Shown: positions 15,702-24,329, counted from the first letter of the stretch. The stretch: DNA of 64,000 nt from CALJDF01 sp038121105 (GCA_038121105.1 JAYONB010000009.1:81968-145967), one strand, 5' to 3'. Numbers and translations are program-made. Notes: generated from the letters alone by a model not told the origin.

Positions 15702-17165
15702 TCATATCCCCCCCGTAATTTGAACGGCGGCCTTTAGGGCCGATTCGGAGAAGACAAACATCGCGAACGTCAACGCGACCGAGACGCCAAGCGCGATCAA
15801 GATTGTCGGTGGTGCTTCGCCATGCGTGGGCGCCCCCGAGGCCTCGGGCGCCTGGAAAAACGCTGTATACACGATCGGCATGAGATAGGCCGCGCTGAGC
15901 AACGTACTGACGATCAGAACGCCCGCCATGGCCGGTTGGCCGGCGTCGATCACGCCTTGCAAGATGTACCACTTGCTCACGAAACCCGCCGTTGGCGGCA
16001 GGCCGATTATCGAGATCGCGCCGATGGCGAAAAACGTCATCGTCCATGGCATTGCGCGCCCAATACCGCGCAACTGGCTGACGGTCGTTTTGTTGGCGGC
16101 GACATAGATCGCGCCTGCGCAAAAGAACAAGGTGATCTTGCCGAAGGCGTGGCTCGCGATGTGTAGCGCGCCGCCGACGATCCCGGCAGAATTCGCCAGC
16201 ATCGCGGCCAACACGATGTAGCTCAGTTGGCTCACCGTCGAATACGCCAGCCGCCGCTTCAGGTTGTCCTGACGAAGCGCGATGATCGATGCGATGACGA
16301 TGGTCGCGGCCGCCACCCATAGGAAGAAATCGCTTGAGCCGGTCGCGCTCAGGAGGTCGATGCCGAAGGTGTAGTAGGTCACCTTCAGCACCGAGAACAC
16401 GCCGGCTTTCACCACCGCGACGGCATGCAGCAGTGCGCTGACCGGGGTCGGCGCCACCATCGCCGCCGGCAGCCAGCGGTGGAACGGCATCACGCCGACC
16501 TTGCCGATGCCGAAGATAAACAACGCCAGCATCGGCGCGACGAGCGCCCAATCGGTCCCGTCAGGGAGCACGCCGCCCGGCACAAACGCGACCGTTCCGG
16601 CTTCCAGCCAAACCCACAGCACGCCGAACAAGAAAAACCCGATCGAAGTGCCCAGCAGCACCCCAAGATAGGTGCGCCCGCCTTGGCGCGCCGCCTCGTT
16701 GTTGTGATGGGTCACCAGGGGATAGGTCGACAGCGAGAGCGCTTCGTAGAAAATGAACAGCGAGATCAGATTGCCGCCATAGGCCACGCCCATCGTGCTG
16801 GCCAAAGCGATCGCAAAGAAGGTGAAAAAGCGCGTCTGGTTCGCTTCGTTTTTGCCGCGCATGTAGCCGATCGAATAAACCGAGGTCACGATCCACAGCC
16901 CGCTCGCGATCAAACCGAAGATCACGCCCAAGGGCTCGGCGCCCAGCATGATCGGCGCGCCGGGAATGAAGCCGGCAACCTCGAACGTCGGACGCGCGCC
17001 GTCGAACACGTCGATCGCCAGCGCGATATTCAGCGCAAACAACAAGGCCGCGGTTAGAAGCGTCGCGGTTTCGCGCAAGTTAGGTGTGCGGTCGAGCATC
17101 GAAATGACCACCGCCCCGGCCAGCGGAATGATCAGCGTCAAGATCAACATGGTCTCGCCGGCCAC
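15702..17165 (-). CDS. Mrp-type antiporter subunit D homologue (second MrpD-like)
   Basis: 487 residues with about 14 transmembrane helices of the MrpD/NuoN family. Signatures are NLISLFIFYEALSLSTYPLV (conserved Glu), FGIGKVGVMPFHRWLPAAM (Lys and the PFHxWLP motif) and HIASHAFGKITLFFCAGAI (His/Lys of TM12). It is the last gene of the eight-gene operon and immediately follows another MrpD-like gene. Two tandem D-type subunits in place of one large MrpA resemble group-2 Mrp and Mbh/Mbx-type modules. The GTG at 17165, directly after the previous stop, is taken as the start; the ATG at 17150 is an alternative. Confidence 0.87.
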   Translation of the reverse strand: MAGETMLILTLIIPLAGAVVISMLDRTPNLRETATLLTAALLFALNIALAIDVFDGARPTFEVAGFIPGAPIMLGAEPLGVIFGLIASGLWIVTSVYSIGYMRGKNEANQTRFFTFFAIALASTMGVAYGGNLISLFIFYEALSLSTYPLVTHHNNEAARQGGRTYLGVLLGTSIGFFLFGVLWVWLEAGTVAFVPGGVLPDGTDWALVAPMLALFIFGIGKVGVMPFHRWLPAAMVAPTPVSALLHAVAVVKAGVFSVLKVTYYTFGIDLLSATGSSDFFLWVAAATIVIASIIALRQDNLKRRLAYSTVSQLSYIVLAAMLANSAGIVGGALHIASHAFGKITLFFCAGAIYVAANKTTVSQLRGIGRAMPWTMTFFAIGAISIIGLPPTAGFVSKWYILQGVIDAGQPAMAGVLIVSTLLSAAYLMPIVYTAFFQAPEASGAPTHGEAPPTILIALGVSVALTFAMFVFSESALKAAVQITGGI

Positions 17166-17166
17166 C

Positions 17167-18642
17167 TTAGGAACCGCCCATCAAGAAAAGCGCCGCTTGT
17201 TCGGCAAAGCCGACCGACAACGACGTTTCGATCCCGAAGTAAACGCACGCGCCGGTCAATATCCAGGTCGGCGCCAACAATGCGAAGGGCGGGTCGCTCA
17301 GAACCGGGCCCTCCGCCAGCGGGTCGCGAAAATAGGCCACTTCGACCACGCGCCAGACATAAACCGCCGCCAACAACGAGGTCGCCAAGATAACGACGGC
17401 GACCGGCCACCAGCCTTTTTCCAGCGCGCCCAGCACCAAATACCATTTGCTGACGAACCCCGCCGTCAGCGGCACACCGATCAGGCTGAGCCCGCCGATC
17501 ACGAACGCCGCCATGGTCATCGGCATGCGCTTGCCGAGGCCGGCAAAGCTTTCCAGGCGGCACGCGCCTGCGGCATAGGCGATGCATCCCATCGCCAGGA
17601 ACAGCGCGCCCTTGGTGGCGGCATGGTTGAAGATGTGAACGATCGAGGCGGTCAGCCCGGTGACGTTGGCGTAGCTGATCCCAAGAACGATGTAGCCGAC
17701 CTGCGCAACGCTCGAATAAGCCAGCAAGCGTTTTACGTCGTTTTGGAAGATCGCCACCGTCGATGCCACCACGACGCCGACCAGGGCCAGGGCCAACAGG
17801 ACTTGCGACGAAGGCACGATATCGAAAACGAAGTCGGCGCCGAACACCGTGTAGCCGAACCGCAGCAACAGGTAGAGCGCCACCTTGGTCGCGGTTGCGG
17901 CAAGAAACGCCGTCACCACCGAGGGTGCATAGGTGTAGGCGTTGGGTAGCCACAAATGCAGCGGGAAAAGCGCCAACTTGAGCAAGATCCCCACCGAGAT
18001 AAAGGCGAACGCCGCCAACACCGTGCGGCTTTCGTAAATCGGCGGCAACCGGTCGGCCAGGTCGGCCATGTTCAAGGTGCCGGTGACCGCGTAAATCAAC
18101 CCGAGGCCGATCAAAAAGAACGTCGCGCCCACCGTGCCCATCACCAGATAGGTGAACGCGGCCGACAGCGCCCGGCGATCCCGGCCCATGGCGATCATCG
18201 CGTAAGAAGACAGCGAGGATATTTCGATGAAGACGAACACGTTGAAGGCATCGCCGGTGATCGCCATCCCTAGCAAGCCGGTCAGCATCAACAGAAAGCC
18301 GCTATAAAACAGGTAGTGCTTTTCCTCGGGGATCTCTTTGGCGACGCTTTTATAGGCGAACGGCAACACGATGCTGCTGGTGCCCGCGACTAGGAGCATC
18401 ATGTAGGCGTTCAGCACGTCGATGCGGTACTCAATGCCGAGGGGGGCCAGCCAGCCGCCGACCGCGTAAGAAATCACCTCGCCGTCGCCGACCTGGCTCA
18501 ACAGCGTCGCCGCCATCGCCAAGGCGACCCAGCTCGCCAACAACGCGACCAACCACGGCAACGCGCCGCGCCGCAAGATGATGCACAGCGGCGCGCCGAT
18601 CAGCGGGATGACGACTTGCAGGGCAGGGAGCTGCGATATCAT
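17167..18642 (-). CDS. Mrp-type Na+/H+ antiporter subunit D
   Basis: 491 residues, proton-conducting antiporter family. The order of helices and motifs is typical: NVFVFIEISSLSSYAMIAMG with the TM5 Glu, ILLKLALFPLHLWLPNAYTYAP (Lys plus PLHxWLPNAY), YSSVAQVGYIVLGISY and HIFNHAATKGALFLAMGCI. The start overlaps the stop of the C subunit as ATGA. MrpD carries one of the proton pathways in multisubunit cation/proton antiporters in the inner membrane, used in Na+ and alkaline homeostasis. The presence of neighbouring E, F, G, B and C subunits makes the Mrp assignment firm. Confidence 0.92.
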   Translation of the reverse strand: MISQLPALQVVIPLIGAPLCIILRRGALPWLVALLASWVALAMAATLLSQVGDGEVISYAVGGWLAPLGIEYRIDVLNAYMMLLVAGTSSIVLPFAYKSVAKEIPEEKHYLFYSGFLLMLTGLLGMAITGDAFNVFVFIEISSLSSYAMIAMGRDRRALSAAFTYLVMGTVGATFFLIGLGLIYAVTGTLNMADLADRLPPIYESRTVLAAFAFISVGILLKLALFPLHLWLPNAYTYAPSVVTAFLAATATKVALYLLLRFGYTVFGADFVFDIVPSSQVLLALALVGVVVASTVAIFQNDVKRLLAYSSVAQVGYIVLGISYANVTGLTASIVHIFNHAATKGALFLAMGCIAYAAGACRLESFAGLGKRMPMTMAAFVIGGLSLIGVPLTAGFVSKWYLVLGALEKGWWPVAVVILATSLLAAVYVWRVVEVAYFRDPLAEGPVLSDPPFALLAPTWILTGACVYFGIETSLSVGFAEQAALFLMGGS

Positions 18643-18992
18643 GACTCGCCGTCCATCTGCGCGATTTCGGTTTCTTCGATCGTGCCGTAGCGCTCGTTGA
18701 TGCGCACCACCAGTGCAAGGCCCAACGCCGTCGTCGCGACACCCACCACGATCGCGGTCAGGATCAGCACGTGTGGCAGCGGGTTGGAGTAGACTTCGAT
18801 TCCCTCGGCAATGATCGGCGCCGATCCGCCTGTTACCTTGCCAAAGCTGATGAACAACAAGAACACCGAAGCCTGGAAGATGTTCAAGCCGACGATCTTC
18901 TTGATCAGGTTGCCGCGGGCGATCAAGGCATAGAACCCGATCATCATCAGCACCACGACGATCCAATAGTTGAAATGCCCGAGTACTTCCAC
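18639..18992 (-). CDS. mnhC: Mrp-type antiporter subunit C (MnhC/NuoK-like)
   Basis: 117 residues with three transmembrane helices, the NuoK-like C subunit. Key segments: IVVVLMMIGFYALIARGNL, KKIVGLNIFQASVFLLFIS (the GLN-x4-S block of the second helix) and PLPHVLILTAIVVGVATTA (the conserved PLPxxLILTAIVI motif with its partner Gly residues). The hydrophilic tail ends in Asp/Glu. It sits between B and D subunits, overlapping D by four bases, as in other mrp/mnh operons. Length is normal. Confidence 0.93.
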   Translation of the reverse strand: MEVLGHFNYWIVVVLMMIGFYALIARGNLIKKIVGLNIFQASVFLLFISFGKVTGGSAPIIAEGIEVYSNPLPHVLILTAIVVGVATTALGLALVVRINERYGTIEETEIAQMDGES

Positions 18993-18994
18993 GG

Positions 18995-19411
18995 CTAGCG
19001 CTCTCGTCCGGCGAACGTCACGAAGATCGTGATCATTACCGCCGCGACCGTGATCCCGACGCCAAGCTCGACCACCAGGATGCCGATGTGTTGTCCGGCA
19101 TGGGGGTCCGCAGCCAAAACGTCATAGTCGAGGTAGTTGCCACCGAGGATCTGCGAGACGATCCCGACCCCGGCAAAAACTAAGACGCCGATCGCGATGA
19201 ATGCGGTGGTGACGGCGGGTGGCGCCACGCGCCGCAAATTCTGTAGGCCGAATATCAGGCCGTACAAGATGAACCCGGCACCGAAGATCACGCCGGCCTG
19301 AAAGCCGCCTCCGGGGCCATAGTCGCCGTGGAACTGGACGTACAACGCGAACAGAAGAATGCCGGGGATCGTCAGCTTGGCGACGACGCGGGGGATGAGA
19401 TGATGCTTCAC
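18995..19411 (-). CDS. mnhB: Mrp-type antiporter subunit B (MnhB domain)
   Basis: 138 residues with four transmembrane helices. The MnhB signature is YVQFHGDYGPGGGFQAGVIFGAGFIL, where the HGxxxPGGGFQAG motif is nearly invariant. The C-terminal helix VELGVGITVAAVMITIFVTFAG fits the family. It forms part of the membrane scaffold of the antiporter. Its start overlaps the stop of the DUF4040 gene as ATGA, and it ends two bases before the C subunit begins. Confidence 0.92.
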   Translation of the reverse strand: MKHHLIPRVVAKLTIPGILLFALYVQFHGDYGPGGGFQAGVIFGAGFILYGLIFGLQNLRRVAPPAVTTAFIAIGVLVFAGVGIVSQILGGNYLDYDVLAADPHAGQHIGILVVELGVGITVAAVMITIFVTFAGRER

Positions 19412-19983
19412 GCCGTGCTCTTCGGTTTCTCGTCCGGTGTCTCCGGGTCGCGTCGGCGCAAGACGCCGGATCCGGACAACAGCAGCAAGACGCCGATCCC
19501 GGCGGTGAAGATCACCGTCACCTCGCCCAACGTGTCATAGCCGCGATAGCTCGCCAGGACCGCGGTCACGACGTTCGGCGCGCCGGTTTCGTGTGTCGCC
19601 TCGGCAAGGTATTCCGGTGCGACGTGACGATGCGCAGGAGCGTTGGGATCGCCGAACCGCGGTAGATCCCATGTCCCGTAGATCAACAACCCGCCGGTCA
19701 CGATGACCGTCACCAGCGGCAAGATCGGCGTGGTGACGGGAATCTTCTCGCGACTTTTCGTCAGCGTTAGGACCCCCAGCAGCAGCACCGTCGAAATGCC
19801 GGCGCCCACGGCGGCCTCGGTAAAGGCAACGTCGACGGCATCGAGCAACACGAACGTGCCCGCCATTAGCAGACTGTAGATGCCCGACAACATCACGACG
19901 GCGAATAGGTTGCGCAGACGAATGATCGCGATGCCGACGACGGCCAGCATGACCAACAACGCGATGTCGATGGCCAGGATCAT
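19408..19983 (-). CDS. DUF4040/MbhD-MbhE-like antiporter subunit
   Basis: 191 residues. The first ~85 residues carry the MbhD/DUF4040 pattern (LRNLFAVVMLSGIYSLLMAG and DVAFTEAAVGAGISTVLLL). A second part, after a periplasmic segment rich in Pro and His, has LASYRGYDTLGEVTVIFTAGIGVL, the MbhE-like motif RGYDTLGE. In single-chain MrpA these two pieces form the C-terminal part; here they make a separate protein, as in group-2 Mrp and Mbh complexes. It overlaps both neighbours by four bases. Confidence 0.88.
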   Translation of the reverse strand: MILAIDIALLVMLAVVGIAIIRLRNLFAVVMLSGIYSLLMAGTFVLLDAVDVAFTEAAVGAGISTVLLLGVLTLTKSREKIPVTTPILPLVTVIVTGGLLIYGTWDLPRFGDPNAPAHRHVAPEYLAEATHETGAPNVVTAVLASYRGYDTLGEVTVIFTAGIGVLLLLSGSGVLRRRDPETPDEKPKSTA

Positions 19984-20303
19984 GGTTTTGGCCCCGCAGC
20001 GTCATTGGTCCAAGGGTTCAATCGGCTTGCCAGGGCGGCCCGGGCCAGCGCGTGGGTCGCGGTCGGGCTTGTGAAAAATAAGAAGATCACGATGAGAACG
20101 AGCTTGACCGCGACCAGCCAACTCTCGGCCTGCAACAAAATGCCGACCATGAGCGCCCAAGCGCCGAAGGTGTCTGTGATCCCGGCGGCGTGCAGGCGCG
20201 TATAGAAGTCGGGCAGTCGCAGGAGGCCGATCGCGCCCACGACGCTAAACACCGACCCGATCACGATCAGAACCCAACTCAAGATGTCGAGGGCGAGGGC
20301 CAT
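19980..20303 (-). CDS. mnhG: Mrp-type antiporter subunit G
   Basis: 107 residues with three transmembrane helices. The PhaG/MnhG family pattern is clear: VFSVVGAIGLLRLPDFYTRLHAAG (the GxxRxPDxYxRxHAA motif) and LVLIVIFLFFTSPTATHALARAA. It is a small structural subunit of multisubunit cation/proton antiporters. The start overlaps the subunit F stop by one base (TAATG). Confidence 0.93.
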   Translation of the reverse strand: MALALDILSWVLIVIGSVFSVVGAIGLLRLPDFYTRLHAAGITDTFGAWALMVGILLQAESWLVAVKLVLIVIFLFFTSPTATHALARAALASRLNPWTNDAAGPKP

Positions 20304-20578
20304 TATTCTTCGGAACTCCCCTCGGAAACGAACTCGCCGTATTTCGTGTAGCGCAGCACCGCGATCACGCCGATGAAGTTCATCAGTGCGTAGACCAGCG
20401 CAAGATCCAGAAAATCCGGTCGATCGGTGAGGAATCCAACCACGACGATCAGCAGCGTCGTCTTGGTGCCCACCATGTTCACCGCGAGGATGCGGTCAAA
20501 TGTCGTCGGGCCAAGCAGCGCGCGCACCAAAGCGAACGACATGGTGATGACAATGCCGATGGAGGCTGCCGAGAACAT
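20303..20578 (-). CDS. mnhF: Mrp-type antiporter subunit F
   Basis: 91 residues with three transmembrane helices. Diagnostic sequence is ALVRALLGPTTFDRILAVNM (the RxxxGPTxxDRxLAxN motif of MnhF/PhaF), followed by a hydrophobic helix and DFLDLALVYALMNFIGVIAVLRY. The start ATG at 20578 overlaps the last base of the E stop codon (TGATG). Frame extensions upstream of this point are shadows of the E gene. Confidence 0.92.
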   Translation of the reverse strand: MFSAASIGIVITMSFALVRALLGPTTFDRILAVNMVGTKTTLLIVVVGFLTDRPDFLDLALVYALMNFIGVIAVLRYTKYGEFVSEGSSEE

Positions 20579-21051
20579 CAGCCGGTCAAGCCTTTCGTCC
20601 GCTGCGCCATGGCGCCGGACGCCAAATCCTCGGCGCTCTCGGCGGTCAATGCGTGCACCAGAATGCGATTGCCTGGCAACATCCGAACCGAGACCGTGCC
20701 CGGCGTTAGGGTGATCGCGTTGGCATAGGTCACGCGACCCAGATCGTCGGCCTGCGGCGCGTCGACCTCGATCATCTTCGGGTCGATCGGCATGCGCGGC
20801 GACAGGATCACCCGCGCCACCACGACGTTGGAAACGACGATTTGCCACGCCAGCCACAGCCAATAGAGCGGGGCCTGCCAGGTCAGGTGAACCGGGTGTC
20901 CTTCATGGTCGATGACGTCCATCCGCCGCGCCAACCACACCACAAGCACGACAGATCCCAGCCCGAAGGCCAGGATCAATGGCGTGTAGTGGCCTGACAT
21001 GAGCAGCCAAACGCCCGCCAAAAAAATACCCAGACTGAATGTGCGGATCAC
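20578..21051 (-). CDS. mnhE: Mrp-type antiporter subunit E, first gene of operon
   Basis: 157 residues with two or three N-terminal transmembrane helices and a cytosolic C-terminal domain. Family features are FLAGVWLLMSGHYTPLILAFGL (the conserved LLSG-type turn), PLYWLWLAWQIVVSNVVVAR and ITLTPGTVSVRM (the TPGTxT/S motif). The GTG at 21051 is preferred because GGGGG lies just upstream; an ATG at 21108 would add a 19-residue basic extension. It is the promoter-proximal gene of E-F-G-DUF4040-B-C-D-D'. No operator was recognised in the 266-bp gap to the divergent cold-shock gene. Confidence 0.88.
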   Translation of the reverse strand: MIRTFSLGIFLAGVWLLMSGHYTPLILAFGLGSVVLVVWLARRMDVIDHEGHPVHLTWQAPLYWLWLAWQIVVSNVVVARVILSPRMPIDPKMIEVDAPQADDLGRVTYANAITLTPGTVSVRMLPGNRILVHALTAESAEDLASGAMAQRTKGLTG

Positions 21052-21267
21052 GCACAACCCCCAGAAACACAAAACGCGCGGCCCAATGCCGCGACCGTCG
21101 CGTCGCAAACGACCCGGAATGACGGCCCGCGTCGGCCCACCATTCTTATTAGAATTTTAGGATATTACTCCAAGTGATGGAAACAATTGAATAAAACGCG
21201 ATTTTGGCTCATCCGGCGCGGTGGCTTGGCGGCACGAAGATTCCAGCTACAATATTAACCATTAGAA

Positions 21268-21310
21268 GGGGCGCGGGTTCGCCCTGTGTTGGTTGATTTT
21301 TTGACAGGGC
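21268..21310 (+). promoter_or_regulatory. Cold-shock gene leader with two mutually exclusive hairpins
   Basis: In the leader just before the cold-shock gene, GGGCG (21269-21273) can pair with CGCCC (21280-21284). Alternatively GCCCTGT (21281-21287) can pair perfectly with ACAGGGC (21304-21310). The two stems share 21281-21284, so only one can form. The second stem buries the AGGG that precedes the ATG at 21318 by eight bases, while the first leaves it free. This is the layout of an RNA switch or thermosensor; it was found by inspection and no folding energies were computed. Confidence 0.45.
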
Positions 21311-21317
21311 CTTGATC

Positions 21318-21839
21318 ATGGTCGAAGGCTCCAACGATCCGGGGCACGGTAACAACGGTGGCGAGGAAGTTCGCGGCACCGTGAAGTGGTTCAACATTTC
21401 CAAGGGCTTTGGATTTGTTACGCCGCTTGATGGCTTGGGGGATGTGTTCGTGCATCTTTCGGCGCTTCGTCAGGGCGGCTTTGATGCCGTCGAAGAGGGC
21501 GTCACGATCACGTGTCGCGTGGTTCAGGGGCCGAAAGGGCGCCAGGCGGTTGAGGTCACCGAGGTCGACCGCTCGACCGCCGTGCCGCCCAAATCGGAAT
21601 CGCCGCCCCCCATCGAGGCCGTGGGCGACGCGTTCGTCGCGACCGTCAAATGGTTCAATCCCGAAAAGGGGTATGGCTTCATCACCCAGGGCGAGGATAC
21701 CCAAGACGTCTTCGTGCACATCAAAACGTTGCGCCGCGTCGGGATCGAACAGTTGCTGCCCGGTCAATCGGTCAAGGTAAGGACCGGTCAGGGACCTAAA
21801 GGGCCGCAGGTCGCCGAGATCGAATTGATCGCCGACTAA
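21318..21839 (+). CDS. Two-domain cold-shock protein
   Basis: 173 residues with two complete cold-shock domains joined by a Pro/Ser-rich linker. Domain one (residues ~19-83) has GTVKWFNISKGFGFVTP with RNP1 KGFGFV and RNP2 DVFVHLS. Domain two (~105-170) has ATVKWFNPEKGYGFITQ and DVFVHIK. Such tandem CSD proteins are common in Alphaproteobacteria and bind single-stranded RNA or DNA. The ATG at 21318 is chosen over the in-frame TTG at 21312. Its stop overlaps that of the convergent thiY-like gene by bases of CTAA. Confidence 0.9.
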   Translation: MVEGSNDPGHGNNGGEEVRGTVKWFNISKGFGFVTPLDGLGDVFVHLSALRQGGFDAVEEGVTITCRVVQGPKGRQAVEVTEVDRSTAVPPKSESPPPIEAVGDAFVATVKWFNPEKGYGFITQGEDTQDVFVHIKTLRRVGIEQLLPGQSVKVRTGQGPKGPQVAEIELIAD

Positions 21840-22795
21840 CGACCCAACTCCACCGCGTAACTTTCCGTCGGCAGGACCGTTTCCAACATCCCGCGTTCTT
21901 TGAGGAATGCGGCGAAACGGGCGTAGCGCCCGCGGTCGAGCGCCGCCGGGCGCAAGGCAAATCGGGGCAAGGTCGCGGCCCAGGCGCGCCGGTTCAATTC
22001 GTCGTCGAGATCGGCGCGGCCTTTGATGAACAACTGCCAGCTTTCGTCGGGATGATTGACCAGATACTGCACGCCTTGTTCGAGCGCTGCGAGGAAGCGT
22101 GGCAAGCGCGCATCCGACAGGTTGTCGGCGTGGGCGACCAGGATGAGTTCGTCATAACCCGGCACGCCCTCTTCCTCGACAAAGAACGCCCGACCCGGAC
22201 GGCCCAGAATATCCATTTGGTTCAGCTCGAAATTGCGAAACGCGCCGATCACGGCATCGACCTGACCGCTCATCAGCGACGGCGACAGCGAAAAATTGAC
22301 GTTGATGAGGTCGATGTCGTCGAGGGTCAGGCCGTACTTTTCGAGCATCGCACCGAGCAAAGCGTCTTCGAATCCGCCTACCGAAAAGCCCACTTTCTTG
22401 CCCTTTAGGTCGGCGATGGACTGGATCGGTCCGTCGGCCAGCACCACCAGCGAGTTCAAGGGGGTCGCCACCAGCGTGGCGATCCGGCGCAGCGGCAAGC
22501 CCTGCGCGACCTGAAGATGAAGCTGCGGTTGATACGACACCGCCAGGTCGGCCCGACCGGCGGCCACCAACTTGGGCGGATCGTTGGGATCGGACGGCTG
22601 CACGAAACTGACATCCAGCCCTTGGTCGGCGAAATAGCCGCGCTCCAACGCAACGTAGAGCGGCGCATGATCGGGATTGATGAACCAATCGAGCATGACG
22701 GTCAGCCGATCGGCGGCGAGGGCAGGCGCCGTCACAAGCGACAATGCGAAGGCGATTGCCAAGGTTCGGAAAAGGGACATCGTGGTCTCCATCAT
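21836..22795 (-). CDS. thiY: ThiY-like substrate-binding protein for a thiamine-pyrimidine precursor
   Basis: 319 residues with a Sec signal peptide (hydrophobic AIAFALSLVTAPALA, cleavage near ALAAD). The mature start LTVMLDWFINPDHAPLYVA is diagnostic of the THI5/NMT1-type HMP-binding proteins; VGFSVGGFEDALLGAML and NVNFSLSPSLMSGQVDAVIG support the fold. It is expected to capture a pyrimidine precursor such as HMP or its formylamino form in the periplasm and pass it to ThiXZ. The start overlaps the permease stop as ATGA; an ATG at 22780 would still leave a signal peptide. The upstream TPP riboswitch fixes the pathway. Confidence 0.88.
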   Translation of the reverse strand: MMETTMSLFRTLAIAFALSLVTAPALAADRLTVMLDWFINPDHAPLYVALERGYFADQGLDVSFVQPSDPNDPPKLVAAGRADLAVSYQPQLHLQVAQGLPLRRIATLVATPLNSLVVLADGPIQSIADLKGKKVGFSVGGFEDALLGAMLEKYGLTLDDIDLINVNFSLSPSLMSGQVDAVIGAFRNFELNQMDILGRPGRAFFVEEEGVPGYDELILVAHADNLSDARLPRFLAALEQGVQYLVNHPDESWQLFIKGRADLDDELNRRAWAATLPRFALRPAALDRGRYARFAAFLKERGMLETVLPTESYAVELGR

Positions 22796-23562
22796 GAGGT
22801 GGATTGGGGCAGGGTGTCGGGTTGCCAGGGAATGGCTTTGCGCAATACGAGATCGACAGTGAAGTATAGCGCGACCGCGAGCGCGGCGAGGGTGATCAAG
22901 GCGGCGAACATCAAATCGATCTGGACCCGCGCATTGGCTTGCAGCATGAGATAGCCCAGCCCTGCGCCCGATCCGACCCATTCGCCGACCACCGCGCCGA
23001 TCGGCGCCACCGCCGCCGCGACCCGCAAGCCCGACGCGAGTGCGGGTAGGGCGGCGGGCAGGCGCACATGGCGTAGCACCGCGAGGGGCCGTTTTTTGGG
23101 ACCGCCGGTCATGGTCTGCGCGAGATCGATCCACCTGGGATCGGTGCGCCGCAATCCGTCGAGGAAGCTCGAGGCCACCGGGAAGTAGATGATCAGCGTC
23201 GCCATGCCGATCTTCGAGGCCATCCCATAGCCTAGCCACAGCACCAGCAGCGGCGCGATGGCGAAGACCGGAATAGCTTGGCTGGTCACCAGGATCGGCA
23301 ACAGCCAACGGCGCGCGGGACGAAACAGCGCGATGACGACCGCGCTGGCGATCCCCAATATGGTGCCGAGCGCGAGCCCAATCAGAATCTCCGCCAACGT
23401 GACGCCGGCATGTCCGGCAATGAACCCGGCGCGGGCAATCAACACACGCAGCGTCTCGACCGGGCCGGGCAAAAGATAGGGTGGCGCGCCGGTCAGCCAC
23501 ACCACGGCTTGCCAAAGCGCCAATAGGCCCAACAGCGTCACGATCAAGCGCACGCCTTTCAT
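22792..23562 (-). CDS. thiX: ThiX-like ABC transporter permease
   Basis: 256 residues, six transmembrane helices, BPD_transp_1 family of the SsuC/TauC/ThiX type. The cytoplasmic coupling loop shows LRHVRLPAALPALASGLRVAAAVAPIGAVVGEW, matching the EAA motif region, and helix SQAIPVFAIAPLLVLWLGYG is typical. It is coupled by four-base overlaps to the ATPase gene before it and the binding protein after it. It should form the membrane channel for thiamine-pyrimidine uptake. Confidence 0.9.
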   Translation of the reverse strand: MKGVRLIVTLLGLLALWQAVVWLTGAPPYLLPGPVETLRVLIARAGFIAGHAGVTLAEILIGLALGTILGIASAVVIALFRPARRWLLPILVTSQAIPVFAIAPLLVLWLGYGMASKIGMATLIIYFPVASSFLDGLRRTDPRWIDLAQTMTGGPKKRPLAVLRHVRLPAALPALASGLRVAAAVAPIGAVVGEWVGSGAGLGYLMLQANARVQIDLMFAALITLAALAVALYFTVDLVLRKAIPWQPDTLPQSTS

Positions 23563-24329
23563 GCCGGCGCCGCCGTATCGCCCGACGCGAGACGCGCCAT
23601 CAGGTCATCGTAGCGTGCCGGAAAGTCGCCGTCGGTCGGTGCGCGCGGGATCTGCGCGCGCGGCACCGGCGATTCTTCCCATCGCGCCGGCGACCCGGTC
23701 AGGACGAAAAGCCTGTGCCCCACGCGCAGCGCCTCTTGCGGGTCGTGCGTAACCAGCACCACCGTGCGGTCGGCCAGGACCTCGCAAGCCAAGGCTTGGA
23801 GACGGAACCGCGTCAGCGCATCCACGGCCGAAAACGGCTCGTCCATCAGGACCACCGGTCGGTCTTCCATCAAGGTGCGGGCCAGGGCCACGCGCTGGCG
23901 CATTCCCCCGGACAACGCTGCGGGCCGTTTGTTTTCGTGGCCCGCTAGGCCGACCCGTGCCAACAATCGGTCTGCCGCCGCCCGGTCGGGCGCTTCGCCG
24001 CGCAGCCGGGCGCCAAGCACGACGTTCTCGCGCGCGCTCAACCACGGCAGCAGCAAGTCGCTTTGATCCATATAGGCGACCCGCCCGGCCAGGGGCGCGC
24101 CGTCGCCGCCCGAAACTCGGCCTCCCTGCGGCGCTGCCAATCCCGCCATCGCCCGCAACAGGGTGCTTTTGCCGACCCCGCTCGGTCCCAGGAGGCAACT
24201 CGTTTGGCCGCCGGGGAAAACGGCCGAGAAGTCGTCGAACAGCGGCGCGCCGTCGAACGCCAGCAACAGCCGGTCGATCACCACATCGGTCGGAGTGCCG
24301 GTCGCCCCGGCAGGCGTCGTCTGTGTCAT
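23559..24329 (-). CDS. thiZ: ThiZ-like ABC transporter ATPase
   Basis: 256 residues. Walker A GPSGVGKST, Q-loop MDQSDLLLPWLS, signature LSGGMRQRVALART, Walker B VVLMDEPFSAVD and the switch His in VLVTHDPQEA are all intact. The closest families are the ATPases of nitrate/sulfonate/thiamine-precursor importers. It is the first gene after the TPP riboswitch, so its ribosome-binding region should be under thiamine-pyrophosphate control. The ATG at 24329 is the only start consistent with the riboswitch ending just upstream. Confidence 0.9.
   Translation of the reverse strand: MTQTTPAGATGTPTDVVIDRLLLAFDGAPLFDDFSAVFPGGQTSCLLGPSGVGKSTLLRAMAGLAAPQGGRVSGGDGAPLAGRVAYMDQSDLLLPWLSARENVVLGARLRGEAPDRAAADRLLARVGLAGHENKRPAALSGGMRQRVALARTLMEDRPVVLMDEPFSAVDALTRFRLQALACEVLADRTVVLVTHDPQEALRVGHRLFVLTGSPARWEESPVPRAQIPRAPTDGDFPARYDDLMARLASGDTAAPA

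Noticed and set aside
16948..17949. Long plus-strand frame opposite the Mrp D subunits
   Set aside because: It is a shadow of two well-supported antiporter genes; high GC favours such open frames.
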